Positions 50,468 through 58,857 of a stretch of 64,000 bases of DNA are shown one piece after another. The DNA is from Luteimicrobium sp049844995 (GTDB taxonomy: Bacteria > Actinomycetota > Actinomycetes > Actinomycetales > Cellulomonadaceae). The notes below the pieces were generated by a model that had not been told where the DNA came from, did no database searches, and saw nothing but the letters and a program-made list of their open reading frames with translations. Positions within the stretch are counted from its first letter, which is position 1; each line of letters starts with the position of its first letter. The stretch spans positions 699,343 through 763,342 of the forward strand of contig NZ_JBNCMC010000003.1 in the NCBI RefSeq assembly GCF_049844995.1, in the 5' to 3' direction. Position numbers and translations under genes: made by a program.

Positions 50468-51609
50468 CGACCCGCGTGCTGGCCGTCGCCGACTCCGACT
50501 CGTACCTCAAGTGGGGGGCTGCGACGCTCGACGGGCTGCGCGACGCCGGGCTCTCCGGCCGGCTCGTCCTCGTCGCGTCCCCCGTGCTGCCGTCGCAGGC
50601 GCAGGTCGGCGCCGCACTGGCCGCGACCGGCCCGCCGCCCGCCGTCCTGCGGGTCGGGGGGCTCGTCCGGCGGCTGCGCCAGGACCCGCCCGACGTGCTC
50701 CTCGTGGCCTGCACCGGCCCGACAGCGCGCGTGGTCCTCGCGCTCGCCGGCCGGGTGCGGCCCCGGCCCGTGACGGTCGTCGGGCTTCCCGGCTGGGCCC
50801 TGCCCGCGTCGGTGGAGGCCGTCGGCCTGCGCCGCGGCGCGGACCTGTTCGTGGCCCACTCCCGGGCCGAGCGGGCGGCGTTCGAGCCGGTCGTCCGGCG
50901 GCTCTCGCCCGGGACGCGGGTCGTCCTGTCGCGGCTGCCGTTCCTGGCGGGGGCCGGCACCCACGAGCCCGACGGGGCACGTCGTCGGGTCGGGCGGGTC
51001 GTGTTCGCGCCGCAGGCCCTCGTCCCGGCGTCGCGCCCCGAGCGCGAGCGCCTGCTCGACGGGCTCGTCGCGGTCGCCGCTGCCGGCTACGAGGTCGTGG
51101 TCAAGCTCCGGGGCCGGGCGGCCGAGCGCCAGACCCACGACGAGCGCTGGCCGTTCGACGAGCTCGCGGCGGCGCGCCCGGGCGGGGCGCCGGGGCTGCG
51201 TTTCGAGACCGGGCCGCTCGCCGCGTGGCTCGGCCCGACGTCCGCCCTCGTGACGGTCAGCTCGACCGCCGCCCTCGAAGCGCTCGCCGGTGGGGTGCCG
51301 GTGGCGCTGCTCGACGACTTCGGGGTCCGCGACGAGCTCATCAACACGGCGTTCCGGGGGAGCGGCCTGCTGGTGGGGCTCGCCGACCTCCCCGCGGTCC
51401 TCGCCGCGGGCGGACCGGTCGCCGACCCGGGCTGGCTCGACGCGCACGGACTGCACCGCGAGCCGTCCGAGCTGCCGGACGCCCTGCGCACGGCTGCGGG
51501 TGCCGCGACGGGCGCGGGGGCGCCTGCGCTGCGCGGCCCGGCGGACCTGCGGGCCCTCGCGCGCCTGATCGCGCCGGCGGGCGTCGCCCGCCCGGTTCGT
51601 CGCCGGTGA
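50464..51609 (+). CDS. DUF6716-type putative glycosyltransferase, first copy
   Basis: A 381-residue protein with a GT-B-like layout: Rossmann-like N-terminus (RVLAVADSDSYLKWGAATLDG), and a C-terminal half with VVVKLRGR and SALVTVSSTAALEALAGGVPVALLDDFG. The TVSSTAALEA loop resembles the nucleotide-binding loop of CDP-glycerol/UDP-sugar transferases. Such proteins occur in actinobacterial nonulosonate loci. Coupled to the GT52-like gene by a 4-nt overlap, it probably builds the same polymer. Confidence 0.75.
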   Translation: MTTRVLAVADSDSYLKWGAATLDGLRDAGLSGRLVLVASPVLPSQAQVGAALAATGPPPAVLRVGGLVRRLRQDPPDVLLVACTGPTARVVLALAGRVRPRPVTVVGLPGWALPASVEAVGLRRGADLFVAHSRAERAAFEPVVRRLSPGTRVVLSRLPFLAGAGTHEPDGARRRVGRVVFAPQALVPASRPERERLLDGLVAVAAAGYEVVVKLRGRAAERQTHDERWPFDELAAARPGGAPGLRFETGPLAAWLGPTSALVTVSSTAALEALAGGVPVALLDDFGVRDELINTAFRGSGLLVGLADLPAVLAAGGPVADPGWLDAHGLHREPSELPDALRTAAGAATGAGAPALRGPADLRALARLIAPAGVARPVRRR

Positions 51610-51633
51610 CGACCGGGTGCTACACCTGCACCC

Positions 51634-52128
51634 ATGAGCGACGAGACCCCCACGCAGCCCGCCGAGGCCCACGACGAGGTCCCGCGCGTCGTCACCGCGA
51701 GCCGGACGGTCACGGCGCCGGCCGACGCGATCTTCGAGCTGATCGCCGACCCGGCGCAGCAGCCCCGCTGGGACGGCAACGACAACCTCGCCGCCGCGGA
51801 GCCCGGCCAGCGCGTGCGCCGGGTGGGCGACGTGTTCACGATGGCGATCACCTCCGGCGCCACGCGCGAGAACCACGTCGTCGAGCTCGAGGAGGGGCGG
51901 CGCATCGCCTGGATGCCGGCCGAGCCGGGCGGCGAGCCGATCGGCCACGTCTGGCGGTGGGAGCTCGAGCCCGACGGCCCCGGCCGCACCCGCGTCACGC
52001 ACACCTACGACTGGACGCGGCTCACCGACGCCAAGCGCCTCGTGCGGGCCCGCGCGACGACGTCCGCGCGGCTGCAGGCGTCGGTCGACCGGCTCGCGGC
52101 GCTCGCCGAGGCGGAAGGGTCGGCGTGA
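51634..52128 (+). CDS. SRPBCC-family (polyketide cyclase-like) protein
   Basis: A 164-residue helix-grip protein: SRTVTAPADAIFELIADPAQQPRWDG is the typical SRPBCC opening, and HVWRWELEPDGPGRTRVTHTYDW the typical C-terminal strand pair. It binds a hydrophobic ligand in a cavity; no catalytic assignment is possible. A TACACC-like hexamer precedes ATG 51634. It overlaps the methyltransferase gene by 4 nt, so the two form a unit inserted in the glycan locus. Confidence 0.85.
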   Translation: MSDETPTQPAEAHDEVPRVVTASRTVTAPADAIFELIADPAQQPRWDGNDNLAAAEPGQRVRRVGDVFTMAITSGATRENHVVELEEGRRIAWMPAEPGGEPIGHVWRWELEPDGPGRTRVTHTYDWTRLTDAKRLVRARATTSARLQASVDRLAALAEAEGSA

Positions 52129-52928
52129 CGCCGGCCGACCCTGCGCCCGCAGCGCCCGACACGCTCGTGGCGCGCCTCCGCGCGGCGGGCTGCGTGTTCG
52201 CCGAGGAGGAGGCCGCGGTGCTCCGGGAGGCGGCGGCCGGGTCCTCCGAGCGGCTCGACGGGCTCGCAGCCCGCCGGGTCGCGGGCGAGCCGCTCGAGCA
52301 GGTCGTGGGCTGGGTCGACTTCGACGGCCTGCGCCTCGCGGTCGCCCCGGGCGTGTTCGTGCCGCGGCAGCGGACGATCCTCCTCGCGCACGAGGCGGCC
52401 CGCCTGGCGTGCGCTGCCGTCCAGCCCCCCGTCGTCGTCGACCTGTGCTGCGGCGCCGGCGCCGTGGGCGCGGTGGTCTCCGCCCTCGTGCCGGGCTCCG
52501 TGGTCCACGCCGCGGACGTCGACGACGCGGCCGTCGAGGTGGCGCGGCGGAACCTCCCGCGAGGGCACGTGTCGTCGGGCGACCTGTTCGAGGCCCTGCC
52601 CGCCCGGCTGCGCGGCGCCGTGGACGTGCTGGCCGCGAACGCCCCGTACGTCCCGACGGACGCGATCGCCACGATGCCGCCGGAGGCGCGCCTGTTCGAG
52701 GCGGGGGTCGCGCTCGACGGCGGCGCGGACGGCCTGGACGTCCAGCGCCGCGTCGTCGCCGGGGCGCCGCAGTGGCTGGCCCCCGGTGGACACGTGCTCG
52801 TCGAGACGTCCGTGCGGCAGGCCGCGGCGAGCGCGGACGCCTTCCGCGCCGCGGGCCTCGTGGAGATCAGGACCCTGCACGACGACGAGCGCGACGGCAC
52901 GGTCGTCGTCGGCCGCCGCGCTCCCTGA
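52125..52928 (+). CDS. PrmC/HemK-related methyltransferase (TIGR03704-like)
   Basis: A 267-residue SAM methyltransferase with an N-terminal helical domain (1-75), FVPRQRT, the SAM loop VVDLCCGAGAVGAVV, and NAPYVPTDAI where PrmC has NPPY. It matches the actinobacterial PrmC-related family (substrate unknown) rather than release-factor PrmC. Ala in place of the first Pro of NPPY is a difference worth noting. GTG 52125 overlaps the SRPBCC stop. Its stop codon lies inside a terminator hairpin. Confidence 0.82.
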   Translation: MTPADPAPAAPDTLVARLRAAGCVFAEEEAAVLREAAAGSSERLDGLAARRVAGEPLEQVVGWVDFDGLRLAVAPGVFVPRQRTILLAHEAARLACAAVQPPVVVDLCCGAGAVGAVVSALVPGSVVHAADVDDAAVEVARRNLPRGHVSSGDLFEALPARLRGAVDVLAANAPYVPTDAIATMPPEARLFEAGVALDGGADGLDVQRRVVAGAPQWLAPGGHVLVETSVRQAAASADAFRAAGLVEIRTLHDDERDGTVVVGRRAP

Positions 52929-52949
52929 GCCCCGGGCACGGGGCTCAGG
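52924..52949. terminator. Perfect bidirectional terminator hairpin containing both stop codons
   Basis: CCTGAGCCCCG (52924-52934), loop GGCA, CGGGGCTCAGG (52939-52949): 11 bp, perfect. The TGA of the plus-strand methyltransferase (52926-52928) lies in the left arm and the TGA of the minus-strand DUF6716 gene (52947-52945) in the right arm, at mirror-image positions. No U-tract follows on either side. Confidence 0.8.
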
Positions 52950-54207
52950 CCCGGTGGAGCCGCCCGACGAGCGGCCAGCCCCGCCACCCGGCCGGACGCC
53001 TCCGGACCGTCCGGCCGGGGACGGCCGCGGCGTCCTTCCGGTGGCGGGCGACGGCCACGCGGGCGCGGAAGGTCGAGGTCGCCGTCGTCCGCGCGAGGGG
53101 CCGCTCGGAGGGCGGCACGGCACGCAGCTCCACGACCCGCTCGACGACGCGGCGCGCGCTCGGGCGGGGGTCGCCGTCGTCGACGAACCAGTCGGCGAGC
53201 CACGCCGCGTCCGGCTCGGGGAGCTCGTCGTCGGGACCCTCGAGGACGTCGATGGTCCGCACGAGCCCCGAAGCGAGCAGGACGTGGTTGCCGAGGTTCT
53301 CGTGCACGCCGAGGTCCGCGACGAACACGGTCCGGACCCCCGCGCCGACGGCCTCCAGACCGGCCGTCGACGACACGGTGAGCAGCAGGTCGACCGTCGG
53401 CAGCAGCTCGGGGAGCGGCGCGTACACGATCTCGAGGTTCGGGGGCAGGTCCGCGCCGGCCAGCAGCTCGGCCGGGTGGTGCCGGACCACCGCGTACGGG
53501 TCCTCGTCGAGGCGGTGCCGGGGCTTGACCAGCACACGACGCTCGGGGTGCCGGCGGGCGTGCTCGACGAGCCGGTCGTACAGGTACAGGCGTTCCGCGC
53601 GCGACGACGGCACGGTCGGCTGGTCCGCGAAGAGCACGGTGCGCACAGGCCCCCGGCGTGGGACCGCGGGCCGGCCGGGCAGCAGGGGGAGCCCCGAGAG
53701 CAGCAGGTTGTCGGTCGGCAGCCCGAGCCACGCGCCCGCCGCCTCGAACGCCCGCAGGTCCTCGCGCGAGTTCACCGCGACGACGTCCGACGCGAACCGC
53801 TCGAGGTACCCCGCGACGAGCTTCTCGATGATGACGCCGACCCAGCCCGTCACCACGACCGGCCCCACGCTCCCGTCCCCGGTCGCGGCCAGGTCCCGCA
53901 CGAACCGCGAGGTCAGCGGCCCCTGGAGCGCGAGGACGAGCGCGTCCGCGTCCGCCGCGTCCCCGACGAGCTCCGCCCACGGAGCCCGCTCGACGCTGAC
54001 ACCGAGGCTGCGTTCGAGCTCGGGCGCGACGAAGCTCCGCACGTCCGACGGCGCCGCGTACCGGCACCGCCAGCCCCGCGCCTCGAGCTCCGCGCCGAGC
54101 GTCGCCGCCCACCGCAGCTGCGAGTCGAAGGCCACCAGCAGCAGGGCCGTGCCCGGATCCGTCACGTCGTCCTCGATGGTGTTCGCAGTGATCATGTCCG
54201 CGCTCAC
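52945..54207 (-). CDS. DUF6716-type putative glycosyltransferase, second copy
   Basis: This 420-residue GT-B-like protein has ALLLVAFDSQLRWAATLGAEL at the N-terminus, then VVVTGWVGVIIEKLVAGYLERF, VLFADQPTVPSSRAERLYLYD, VLVKPRHR and LLLTVSSTAGLEAVGAGVRTVFVADLGV, parallel to the first DUF6716 protein. GTG 54207 overlaps the GT2 stop by 4 nt and is preferred to ATG 54195 for that reason. It is transcribed away from the nonulosonate operon but belongs to the same pathway by family. Confidence 0.75.
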   Translation of the reverse strand: MSADMITANTIEDDVTDPGTALLLVAFDSQLRWAATLGAELEARGWRCRYAAPSDVRSFVAPELERSLGVSVERAPWAELVGDAADADALVLALQGPLTSRFVRDLAATGDGSVGPVVVTGWVGVIIEKLVAGYLERFASDVVAVNSREDLRAFEAAGAWLGLPTDNLLLSGLPLLPGRPAVPRRGPVRTVLFADQPTVPSSRAERLYLYDRLVEHARRHPERRVLVKPRHRLDEDPYAVVRHHPAELLAGADLPPNLEIVYAPLPELLPTVDLLLTVSSTAGLEAVGAGVRTVFVADLGVHENLGNHVLLASGLVRTIDVLEGPDDELPEPDAAWLADWFVDDGDPRPSARRVVERVVELRAVPPSERPLARTTATSTFRARVAVARHRKDAAAVPGRTVRRRPAGWRGWPLVGRLHRA

Positions 54208-55301
54208 GTCCGGTGCTCCGTCCTCGCGTGCCGGGACACGCCGCGCAGGAAGCCGACCCCCCAGGCCACGTGCATGACGACGAGCACCACCGGCAGCCAC
54301 GCGCGGACCGCCCGGGGCTGGCGCAGGCCGGCGAGGGCGCTCGCGGTGAGGACGACGAGCAGGTACCCGGCGGGCGCCAGCAGCGCGAGCCCGAGCCAGG
54401 CGGAGGGGGCCGGGGGCACCAGGGCGTCGACGAGCCCGACGACGCCGAGCACCAGCGACGCCGCCAGCCCCAGCACGAGCGCGGGGGGCGCGAGGTAGCG
54501 CGGGGACGCCGTCGTCGGGTGCCGCCGGACGATCTCGCGACGCCACATCCCCGTGCGCCAGAACTGTCGGGCCAGGTCGCGGACGGTCCGGCGCGGGTGG
54601 TAGACGACCTGCAGCTCGGGGTCGAACCAGACGAGGCCGCCGCCCGAGCGGATCCGCCTGTTGAGGTCCCAGTCCTCGGCGCGCACGAGCGTCGGGTCGT
54701 ACCCGCCCGCCCGCTCCAGGGAGGCCCGGCGGAAGACGCCCAGGTAGACGGTGTGCGCCGGGCCGGCCTCGCCGCCCGTGTGGAAGGACGTGGCCCCGAT
54801 GCCCGCGGGATGGGCCATCGCGCGGGCGACGGCGCTCTGGAACGGCGTGCGCCCGACCGGCACCATCATCCCGCCGACGACGTCCGCGCCCGTCCGGTCG
54901 AGGACCCGCACCGCCTGGCGCACGTAGCCGACGGGGAGGACGGCGTGGCCGTCGAACCGGACGAGCACGTCGGCGCCGCCCCCGCCCACGAGCGCCGCCG
55001 CGCCGGTCGCGAGGTTGAGGCCCTCGCTGCGCGAGCCCGTCGGGTTGTCGACGACGTGGACGCGGGGGTCGCGCAGCGCCAGCTCCTCGGCGATCTCGCG
55101 CGTGCGGTCGTGCGACGGCCCGACGGCGAGCACGACGTCCAGGGGGCCGGCCCAGGTCTGGTCCAGCACGGCGGCGACGGCCGCCTCGAGGTAGCGCTCC
55201 TCGTCGCGCACGACCGCGACCGCGACCACGTGGTGCAGGGTGCCGTGGTTCGGCGCCGCGGCGGGGTCGTGCGTCGCGCGGCTCGTGGCGAGGTCGGTCA
55301 T
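54204..55301 (-). CDS. Family 2 glycosyltransferase with C-terminal membrane helices
   Basis: This 365-residue GT-A protein opens with VVAVAVVRDEERYLEAAVAAVLDQTW, then DNPTGSRSEGLNLATG, DVLVRFDGHAVLPVGY (DxD-like variant FDGH) and RAEDWDLNRRIR (catalytic ED). Three or four transmembrane helices (about 270-350) anchor it. Likely initiates or extends the surface glycan. ATG 55301; TACCGT lies about 8 nt upstream. First gene of the two-gene minus-strand unit. Confidence 0.88.
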   Translation of the reverse strand: MTDLATSRATHDPAAAPNHGTLHHVVAVAVVRDEERYLEAAVAAVLDQTWAGPLDVVLAVGPSHDRTREIAEELALRDPRVHVVDNPTGSRSEGLNLATGAAALVGGGGADVLVRFDGHAVLPVGYVRQAVRVLDRTGADVVGGMMVPVGRTPFQSAVARAMAHPAGIGATSFHTGGEAGPAHTVYLGVFRRASLERAGGYDPTLVRAEDWDLNRRIRSGGGLVWFDPELQVVYHPRRTVRDLARQFWRTGMWRREIVRRHPTTASPRYLAPPALVLGLAASLVLGVVGLVDALVPPAPSAWLGLALLAPAGYLLVVLTASALAGLRQPRAVRAWLPVVLVVMHVAWGVGFLRGVSRHARTEHRT

Positions 55302-55398
55302 CACCGCAGACGGTAGGGACGCGCGGTGCCGGGCGGTCGGCGCCCGGAGGGACGTGGGGGGAACGCTGGGTGAACGGCGGTGGACGCGCGACGACCTG

Positions 55399-55430
55399 CT
55401 TGACCCTCCCCTCGGGGGAGGGTCGAGAAC
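55399..55430 (+). promoter_or_regulatory. MerR-type operator and leaderless promoter of the MFS gene
   Basis: A perfect palindrome GACCCTCCCC-TCG-GGGGAGGGTC (55402-55424) lies within a stretched promoter. The -35 TTGACC is at 55400-55405, then a 19-nt spacer and a weak -10 (GAGAAC, 55425-55430), with +1 falling at about the ATG at 55437. A 19-bp spacer with the palindrome between -35 and -10 is the hallmark of MerR-family activation. The regulator is encoded two genes downstream. Confidence 0.7.
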
Positions 55431-55436
55431 TGAGCC

Positions 55437-56906
55437 ATGGCCACCACCGGAACACGCACCGACCCCACGAACGCGCCCCCCGCCCGACCCGCCGCCCCGG
55501 TACCGCCGTGGCGCGCCCTCCCCGTGCTGCTGACGGGCACGTTCCTGGTCGTCCTGGACTTCTTCGGGGTGAACGTCGCGCTGCCGTCCCTCGCGGGAGA
55601 GCTCGACGCCGGCCCGAGCGAGGTCGTCTGGGTCGTCGCCGGGTTCGCGCTCGCGATGGCCGCGACGCAGCTGCTCGCCGGACGGATCGGCGACCGCGTC
55701 GGGCACCGCCGCGGCTTCGCGACGGGCCTGACGGTCTTCACCCTCGCGTCCCTCGCCTGCGCCGCGGCGCCGGGGGCGACCCTGCTCGTCGCGGCCCGCG
55801 TCCTCCAGGGGGTCGGCGCGGCGTTCGTCGGGACGGGCGTGCTCGCCGTCCTCGGCGTGAGCTTCACCGGAGAGGCACGCGCCCGCGCGCTCGCCTGGTA
55901 CGGCGCGGTGCTGGGCGTCGCGGCGGCCGGCGGCCAGCTCGTGGGCGGCGCCCTGATCGCCGCCGACGTCGCGGGCCTCGGCTGGCGCGCGATCTTCGCC
56001 GTGAACGTCCCCGTCGGCCTGCTCGCCCTGGCGCTGACCCCGCGGCTCGTGCCCGCCACCCGCGGTCGTCGCGCCGGCCGGCTCGACGTCGCGGGGATGG
56101 CGCTCGGGGCGCTCACCATGGTCCTGCTCGTCCTGCCGCTCGTGCAGGGGCGCCAGGCCGGCTGGCCGCTGTGGACCTGGGTGAGCCTCGCCCTCGTGCC
56201 CGTGGCCGCGGCCGCCGGCTACCGGCACGGGGTGCGGGTCGAGCGGGACGGCGGGCAGCCGCTCCTGCCGCCGTCGCTGCTGCGGCTGCCGTCGATGTCC
56301 CTCGGGCTGCTCGCACAGCTCGTCTACTGGTGCGGCCAGGCCTCCTTCTACTTCGTCCTCGCGCTCTACCTCCAGGACGGCCTGGGGCTGACGCCGCTCG
56401 ACGCCGGGCTCGTGTTCGGGGTGCTCGCGACCGGGTACCTGGCGACGTCGTTCCGCGCGCCCGGCCTCGCGGCCCGGCACGGGCGGTCCGTCGTCGTGGT
56501 CGGCCTGTGCGCGATCCTCGCGGGCTACGGCGCGCTCGGTATCGCCCTCGCCGCGGCGCCCGCATCCACCGGGGGCGCCGTGGCGGCGCTCGTGCCCGGG
56601 CTCCTCCTCGCCGGCGCCGGGCAGGGGCTCTGCATCACGCCGCTCGCCGCGCAGGTGCTGGCACACGCCGACCCCCGGCAGGCGGGGGCCGTGTCGGGTG
56701 CGCTCCAGACGGCGCAGCAGGCGGGGAACAGCGTCGGCGTCGCGGTCGTGGGTGTCGTCTTCTACGGTGTGCTCGGAGCCGCCGGCGGAACGGTGGGCGA
56801 CGCGTTCGGCGTGAGCCTCGTCGCGCTCGCGGCGATCGGTGCGGGCGCGCTCGTCGGCGTCGGGCTGCTCGCGCTGGCGGTCGCGCGCACGCGGGCCCAC
56901 GCGTGA
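55437..56906 (+). CDS. MFS drug:H+ antiporter (DHA2/EmrB-like)
   Basis: A 489-residue protein with 14 hydrophobic helices. Motif A GRIGDRVGHRRGF follows TM2, motif C-like WYGAVLGVAAAGGQLVGGAL is in TM5, and LDFFGVNVALPSL is in TM1. It exports an unknown toxic compound. The ATG is predicted to be at or next to the transcription start. It overlaps or abuts the MerR gene, which is likely induced with it by the transported ligand. Confidence 0.9.
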   Translation: MATTGTRTDPTNAPPARPAAPVPPWRALPVLLTGTFLVVLDFFGVNVALPSLAGELDAGPSEVVWVVAGFALAMAATQLLAGRIGDRVGHRRGFATGLTVFTLASLACAAAPGATLLVAARVLQGVGAAFVGTGVLAVLGVSFTGEARARALAWYGAVLGVAAAGGQLVGGALIAADVAGLGWRAIFAVNVPVGLLALALTPRLVPATRGRRAGRLDVAGMALGALTMVLLVLPLVQGRQAGWPLWTWVSLALVPVAAAAGYRHGVRVERDGGQPLLPPSLLRLPSMSLGLLAQLVYWCGQASFYFVLALYLQDGLGLTPLDAGLVFGVLATGYLATSFRAPGLAARHGRSVVVVGLCAILAGYGALGIALAAAPASTGGAVAALVPGLLLAGAGQGLCITPLAAQVLAHADPRQAGAVSGALQTAQQAGNSVGVAVVGVVFYGVLGAAGGTVGDAFGVSLVALAAIGAGALVGVGLLALAVARTRAHA

Positions 56907-56938
56907 CCGGGGGGACGGGACGAGACGGGGGAGGGCGG

Positions 56939-57898
56939 ATGGCCGGCAGCGGAGGCGGGGCGCGGAGCGGGCTCGTGACGATCGGCGAGTTCTCGCGCAT
57001 GACCCACCTCACGGTCAAGACGCTGCGCCACTACGACGCGCAGGGTGTCCTCGTGCCGCACCACGTCGACGACGCGACCGGGTACCGCAGCTACAGCGTC
57101 GCCCAGGTGCCGCTCGCGCAGGTCGTGCGCCGCCTGCGGGCGCTCGGGATGCCGCTCGACGAGGTGCGGTCCGTCGTCGGGACCAGCGACGTCGCGGAGC
57201 GCACCGCCCGGATCGGCGAGCACCTCGACCGCATGGAGAAGCAGCTCGACGAGGTCCGCGGCGCCGTCGACACGCTGCGGGCGCTGCTCGGGATCGACGC
57301 CGCGACGGGCGAGCCCGCGCCCGAGGAGGAGCGGACCGGCCGGACCCTCGACCACCTGCTCGACGCCGACGCCACCGACGACGCGGGCGGCGAGGTCGAG
57401 TTCCGGGTCGAGCCGGCGACGTGGGCGCTCGCCGCCCGGGCCCGGCTCTCGCTCGCCATGGCGGGCTGGACCTCCTCCGCGTACGCCGCCGTCGACCAGG
57501 CGGTCGACGTCACGGGCGCCCGGCGGTCCGGCGCGCACGGCGCGCTGTTCTACCCGGACCTGTTCGAGCGCGAGACGGGCACGCTCGTCGCGTACACGCC
57601 CGTCGCGGAGCGGCCCGCGCCGGACGCCCTCGCGGCGCTCGCGGCGCGCGACGGCGGCGGCGTCGAGGTCCGCGCGGTGCGCCTGCACGAGACCGAGGTC
57701 GCGGTCATGGTCCACCGCGGCACCTGCGCGGACATCGACTGGACGTACGGCGCGCTCGGCAGCTACGTCGCGCGGCGCGCGCTCGGCGTCGACGGGCCGA
57801 TCCGGGAGACGTTCGTCGTGTCCGCGGTCCACACCCCCGACGTGGGGCTCCACCGCACCGAGGTCGCGTGGCCCGTCTTCCGGACGCGCGCGGCCTGA
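56939..57898 (+). CDS. MerR-family regulator with GyrI-like effector domain
   Basis: A 319-residue BmrR/TipA-like activator: winged HTH (about 12-80; VTIGEFSRMTHLTVKTLRHYDAQG, YRSYSVAQV), a coiled-coil dimerisation helix (about 85-125), and a C-terminal GyrI/SOUL-like ligand domain. ATG 56939 has GGAGGG 4 nt upstream; GTG 56903 overlapping the MFS stop is also possible. It should bind the palindrome at 55402-55424 and activate the exporter when a drug-like cation is bound. Confidence 0.88.
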   Translation: MAGSGGGARSGLVTIGEFSRMTHLTVKTLRHYDAQGVLVPHHVDDATGYRSYSVAQVPLAQVVRRLRALGMPLDEVRSVVGTSDVAERTARIGEHLDRMEKQLDEVRGAVDTLRALLGIDAATGEPAPEEERTGRTLDHLLDADATDDAGGEVEFRVEPATWALAARARLSLAMAGWTSSAYAAVDQAVDVTGARRSGAHGALFYPDLFERETGTLVAYTPVAERPAPDALAALAARDGGGVEVRAVRLHETEVAVMVHRGTCADIDWTYGALGSYVARRALGVDGPIRETFVVSAVHTPDVGLHRTEVAWPVFRTRAA

Positions 57899-57926
57899 CG
57901 AACGACGAGCCCCGGCCGACGGGTCC

Positions 57927-58583
57927 CTAGCCCGCGAGCCCGTGCACGCGGGCGAACGGGTCCCACGTCGGGTCGGTGTGGACGTCGAGCTCGGCCTCGG
58001 TGGTCGCCCGGTCGGCGGCCTCCTGGCCGAACAGGCGCGCGACGAGCGCCGCGGTCATGTCCATGCCGGCTGCGACGCCCGACGACGTCCAGCGGTCCCG
58101 GTCCTCGACCCAGCGGGCCCGGGCGACCCACTCGACGGACGTCCCGTTCCCCGACGCCCACCCGAACGACAGCTTGTTCGACGTCGCCCGGTAGCCGTCG
58201 AGGAGCCCCGCCGCCGCGAGCACGCCCGAGCCGGTGCAGACCGACGTCACGACGCGCGCCCGTCCCGCCCACGCGGCGAGGCCGCCGAGGAAGTCGGCGT
58301 CCTCGACGAGCCGGCGGGTGCCCTGCCCGCCGGGGACCAGGACGATGTCGGGGCTCTCGCGGGGGTCGGCGTCGTCGTCGGCCGCCGGGTCCGTGGCCCA
58401 CGGGTACGCGCGGGTCGCGACGACCTCGGTGCCCTGCGAGGAGCGCACCGGGCCCGTCGCGGGGCCCGCGAGCTCGACCGACACGAGGTCGGGCAGCATG
58501 CTGAGCAGCTCGACCGGGCCGAACACGTCGAGGAGCTCGAAGCCCTCGAAGAGCACGACGGTCACACGCCGGGGCGTCGTCAT
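57927..58583 (-). CDS. DJ-1/PfpI family protein
   Basis: A 218-residue class I glutamine-amidotransferase-like protein: VTVVLFEGFELLDVFGPVELL, VLVPGGQGTR, the nucleophile elbow SVCTGSGVLAAAG (C116) and SSGVAAGMDMTAALV. This layout resembles isonitrile hydratase/InhA-like members. ATG 58583 is chosen over GTG 58592 because TAGGGT (58596-58591) ends 7 nt before it. That hexamer starts with the TAG stop of accE. Confidence 0.87.
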   Translation of the reverse strand: MTTPRRVTVVLFEGFELLDVFGPVELLSMLPDLVSVELAGPATGPVRSSQGTEVVATRAYPWATDPAADDDADPRESPDIVLVPGGQGTRRLVEDADFLGGLAAWAGRARVVTSVCTGSGVLAAAGLLDGYRATSNKLSFGWASGNGTSVEWVARARWVEDRDRWTSSGVAAGMDMTAALVARLFGQEAADRATTEAELDVHTDPTWDPFARVHGLAG

Positions 58584-58590
58584 GCCGGTC

Positions 58591-58596
58591 ACCCTA
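58591..58596 (-). promoter_or_regulatory. -10 box of the PfpI gene overlapping the accE stop codon
   Basis: TAGGGT on the minus strand; its TAG terminates accE and the box ends 7 nt before ATG 58583. Confidence 0.5.
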
Positions 58597-58857
58597 CGAC
58601 CGCAGGCTCCAGCGCCACGCGTCGGCGTTGTGCCGCCCGGCGCGACCGCCGAAGCTCTTCGCGGTCCCGCTGTTCCCGCGCATCGTCCGGACGCGGTTCG
58701 TCCACTCGTCCACCGGTGCGGCGTCGGCGGGCACCTGCAGCCCCGCGGCCGCGGCCGCGAGCCCCGCGACGAGCGCCGCGACCTCGAGCTCGTCGGGCGC
58801 GCCGCGCACGACCCGCACCTGCGCCGCCTCGCCGCCCGTGCCGTCAGGGCTGCTCAT
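58594..58857 (-). CDS. accE: Acyl-CoA carboxylase epsilon subunit
   Basis: An 87-residue protein with VRVVRGAPDELEVAALVAGLAAAA and the late DEWTNRVRTM...AWRWSLR pattern of the AccE/PccE family. Epsilon subunits bridge the AccA and AccD rings and enhance activity in actinobacterial propionyl/acetyl-CoA carboxylases. It overlaps the preceding unknown gene by 14 nt. Together with accD it defines the carboxylase operon. Confidence 0.88.
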   Translation of the reverse strand: MSSPDGTGGEAAQVRVVRGAPDELEVAALVAGLAAAAAGLQVPADAAPVDEWTNRVRTMRGNSGTAKSFGGRAGRHNADAWRWSLRS

